Of a DNA stretch of 6,421 nt, positions 5,855 through 6,421 are shown piece by piece (position 1 is the stretch's first letter; every line of letters starts with the position of its first letter). This stretch comes from Hydrogenophaga sp. (GTDB lineage Bacteria; Pseudomonadota; Gammaproteobacteria; Burkholderiales; Burkholderiaceae_C). The position numbers and the translations under genes were made by a program. The stretch covers positions 1 to 6,421 of the forward strand of contig JAGXRS010000126.1 in the NCBI GenBank assembly GCA_018335615.1, in the 5' to 3' direction. The notes under the pieces are model-generated. The model saw nothing but the letters and a program-made list of their open reading frames with translations, was not told where the DNA came from and ran no database searches.

Positions 5855-5967
5855 GCCAGCAGAAAGCCCAGGTACCAGGTATGCAAGACGCGCCCGCATT
5901 CAACGCAGACGAAGGTTGGGATGGGCGCGCGGGCATGCCAAAGCGGGTTTGGCCAGCAAAAAGCCCG
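5855..5967 (+). repeat. GCCAGCARAAAGCCCR direct repeats bracketing a hairpin
   Basis: GCCAGCAGAAAGCCCA (5855-5870) and GCCAGCAAAAAGCCCG (5952-5967) match at 14 of 16 positions and lie 97 bp apart. They flank the long hairpin at 5878-5939. The second copy forms one side of the hairpin at 5942-5969. The arrangement suggests a modular intergenic repeat element rather than random sequence. Confidence 0.55.
5878..5939. repeat. Long imperfect hairpin (about 21 bp) in the PDE-pilA intergenic region
   Basis: Pairing by eye: GGTATGC (5878-5884) with GCATGCC (5933-5939, one G-U); CGCGCCC (5889-5895) with GGGCGCG (5923-5929); and CATTCAAC (5897-5904) with GTTGGGAT (5915-5922) through 5898-5904, with one G-U and one bulged G. 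Internal loops are AAGA/CGG and GC. The apical loop is about ten nt (5905-5914). It has no T-tract, so it is not a standard terminator. It may be a REP-like dispersed element, an mRNA 3'-end structure, or a small structured RNA. Confidence 0.6.
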
Positions 5968-5969
5968 TT
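5942..5969. repeat. Second hairpin downstream of the long intergenic hairpin
   Basis: AGCGGGTTT (5942-5950) can pair with AAGCCCGTT (5961-5969), giving nine pairs including two G-U, with a ten-nt loop (5951-5960). It begins two bases after the larger hairpin ends. A smaller CCCG/CGGG hairpin follows at 5981-5994. The row of structures makes a hairpin island. Confidence 0.5.
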
Positions 5970-6041
5970 GTGCCTGCTCACCCGAAAGAGCGGGCCACTA
6001 CACGTTGTCATGCCATGGCAGCACGGGACAAGTGGCCGCGA

Positions 6042-6123
6042 AGTGGCAAAAATTGTCACTCTGACCGTGCAAGACACGTTTTGTCACTCTAAGCTAGCGT
6101 GGCCACACACAAAACGTCACTCT
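6042..6123 (+). promoter_or_regulatory. Upstream activating array of three GTCACTCT repeats before pilA
   Basis: GTCACTCT occurs exactly at 6055-6062, 6083-6090 and 6116-6123 (offsets 28 and 33 bp). The first two are preceded by TT and the third by AC. The first copy is also half of a dyad, AGTGGCAA (6042-6049) / TTGTCACT (6053-6060), with one mismatch. Relative to the predicted start near 6197 the copies lie at about -142 to -74, the usual distance for a sigma-54 enhancer. A PilR-type response regulator is the natural candidate, since PilR controls sigma-54-dependent pilA in Pseudomonas and its described site contains a TGTC core. The protein that binds here is inferred. Confidence 0.65.
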
Positions 6124-6162
6124 TTGTTTCAAAGTCGGGCAAAAACCCTCAAAATGGGCTGA

Positions 6163-6196
6163 GTTGGTGCTGGCACGGACTGTGCTGTACACCAAC
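6163..6196. repeat. Inverted repeat enclosing the pilA sigma-54 promoter
   Basis: GTTGGTG (6163-6169) and CACCAAC (6190-6196) are a perfect 7-bp inverted repeat. Inside it GCAC (6173-6176) and GTGC (6182-6185) form a second nested dyad. The -24 and -12 boxes lie wholly inside the symmetric block, which ends at the predicted transcription start. It may bind a dimeric protein or be coincidental. Confidence 0.6.
6170..6186 (+). promoter_or_regulatory. Sigma-54 (RpoN) promoter of pilA
   Basis: CTGGCACGGACTGTGCT matches YTGGCACGRNNNTTGCW except for one base (G for the first T of TTGC). The invariant GG (6172-6173) and GC (6184-6185) are both present with the correct ten-base separation. The predicted transcription start is near 6197, about 42 nt before the ATG. 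Pilin genes of this type are commonly RpoN-dependent, and an activator-site array lies upstream at the expected distance. Confidence 0.85.
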
Positions 6197-6224
6197 CGCA
6201 ACCGATCCCATCCTGTTCCCCTTT

Positions 6225-6231
6225 AAAGGAG
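6225..6231 (+). promoter_or_regulatory. Ribosome binding site of pilA
   Basis: AAAGGAG is followed by a seven-base spacer and then the ATG at 6239. This is the strongest Shine-Dalgarno in the window and fits a highly expressed structural protein. Confidence 0.85.
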
Positions 6232-6238
6232 TTTTCTC

Positions 6239-6421
<183 letters not shown>

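Larger units (their letters stand above)
5785..6238 (+). other. Intergenic region between phosphodiesterase gene and pilA
   Basis: This 454-nt region has no gene I can support. Short open frames exist (for example 5881-6162) but lack a Shine-Dalgarno or recognisable family and overlie structured or regulatory DNA. The first half (to about 5994) is GC-rich with several hairpins and a 16-bp direct repeat. The second half (from about 6040) is more AT-rich and holds the repeat array, sigma-54 promoter and ribosome binding site of pilA. No intrinsic terminator with a T-tract is seen for the preceding genes. Confidence 0.7.

Noticed and set aside
6055..6123. GTCACTCT repeats as a possible CRISPR array
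   Set aside because: The units are only 8 bp with unequal spacing and no cas genes nearby. Enhancer sites before a sigma-54 promoter fit better.
5881..6162. Possible small protein (93 codons) between the phosphodiesterase gene and pilA
   Set aside because: No Shine-Dalgarno or known family, and it runs through hairpins and the enhancer repeats of pilA, which explain the DNA better.

Overview
The window is GC-rich, and every gene called lies on the + strand. The SucD sequence, the Stp-type phosphatase, the 'FGTYVPPELV' linker of the CHASE2 cyclase and the PilA N-terminus together suggest a beta-proteobacterium of the order Burkholderiales, most likely Comamonadaceae (Acidovorax/Hydrogenophaga-like). 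This is judged from protein flavour only; no search was run.

Layout. (1) 2-787: the 3' part of sucD (succinyl-CoA synthetase alpha subunit), closed by a textbook hairpin terminator at 815-844. (2) 845-1118: a non-coding leader with a direct/inverted repeat pair, an imperfect sigma-54-like motif between the repeats, and a strong GC hairpin just before the next start codon. (3) 1119-5784: four closely spaced genes (gaps of 44, 24 and 32 nt) that look like one transcription unit. They encode a PP2C-type Ser/Thr protein phosphatase, a cytoplasmic protein with one canonical and one degenerate FHA domain, a membrane CHASE2 class III adenylate cyclase with a Lys/Thr specificity pair (class IIIb-like), and a metallo-beta-lactamase-fold class II-like 3',5'-cyclic-nucleotide phosphodiesterase. 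(4) 5785-6238: a 454-nt intergenic region with two parts. The first is a hairpin-rich element (5855-5994). The second is a regulatory block: three GTCACTCT repeats, then a sigma-54 promoter built into an inverted repeat, then a good Shine-Dalgarno. (5) 6239-6421: the 5' end of a type IV major pilin gene (pilA), cut by the window edge.

How the genes may work together. The central cluster pairs phosphoprotein signalling (eraser: PP2C; reader: FHA) with cyclic-nucleotide signalling (maker: CHASE2 cyclase; breaker: class II PDE). No Ser/Thr kinase is present in the window, so the writer must be encoded elsewhere. A plausible but unproven model is that phosphorylation controls FHA binding to the cyclase or another partner and so tunes cAMP. 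The adjacent sigma-54-dependent pilin gene makes surface motility or attachment a candidate output. The most interesting points are this cassette itself, the FHA and cyclase genes lying in one reading frame separated by a single TGA, the palindromic sigma-54 promoter with its upstream repeat array, and the hairpin island between the phosphodiesterase and pilA.
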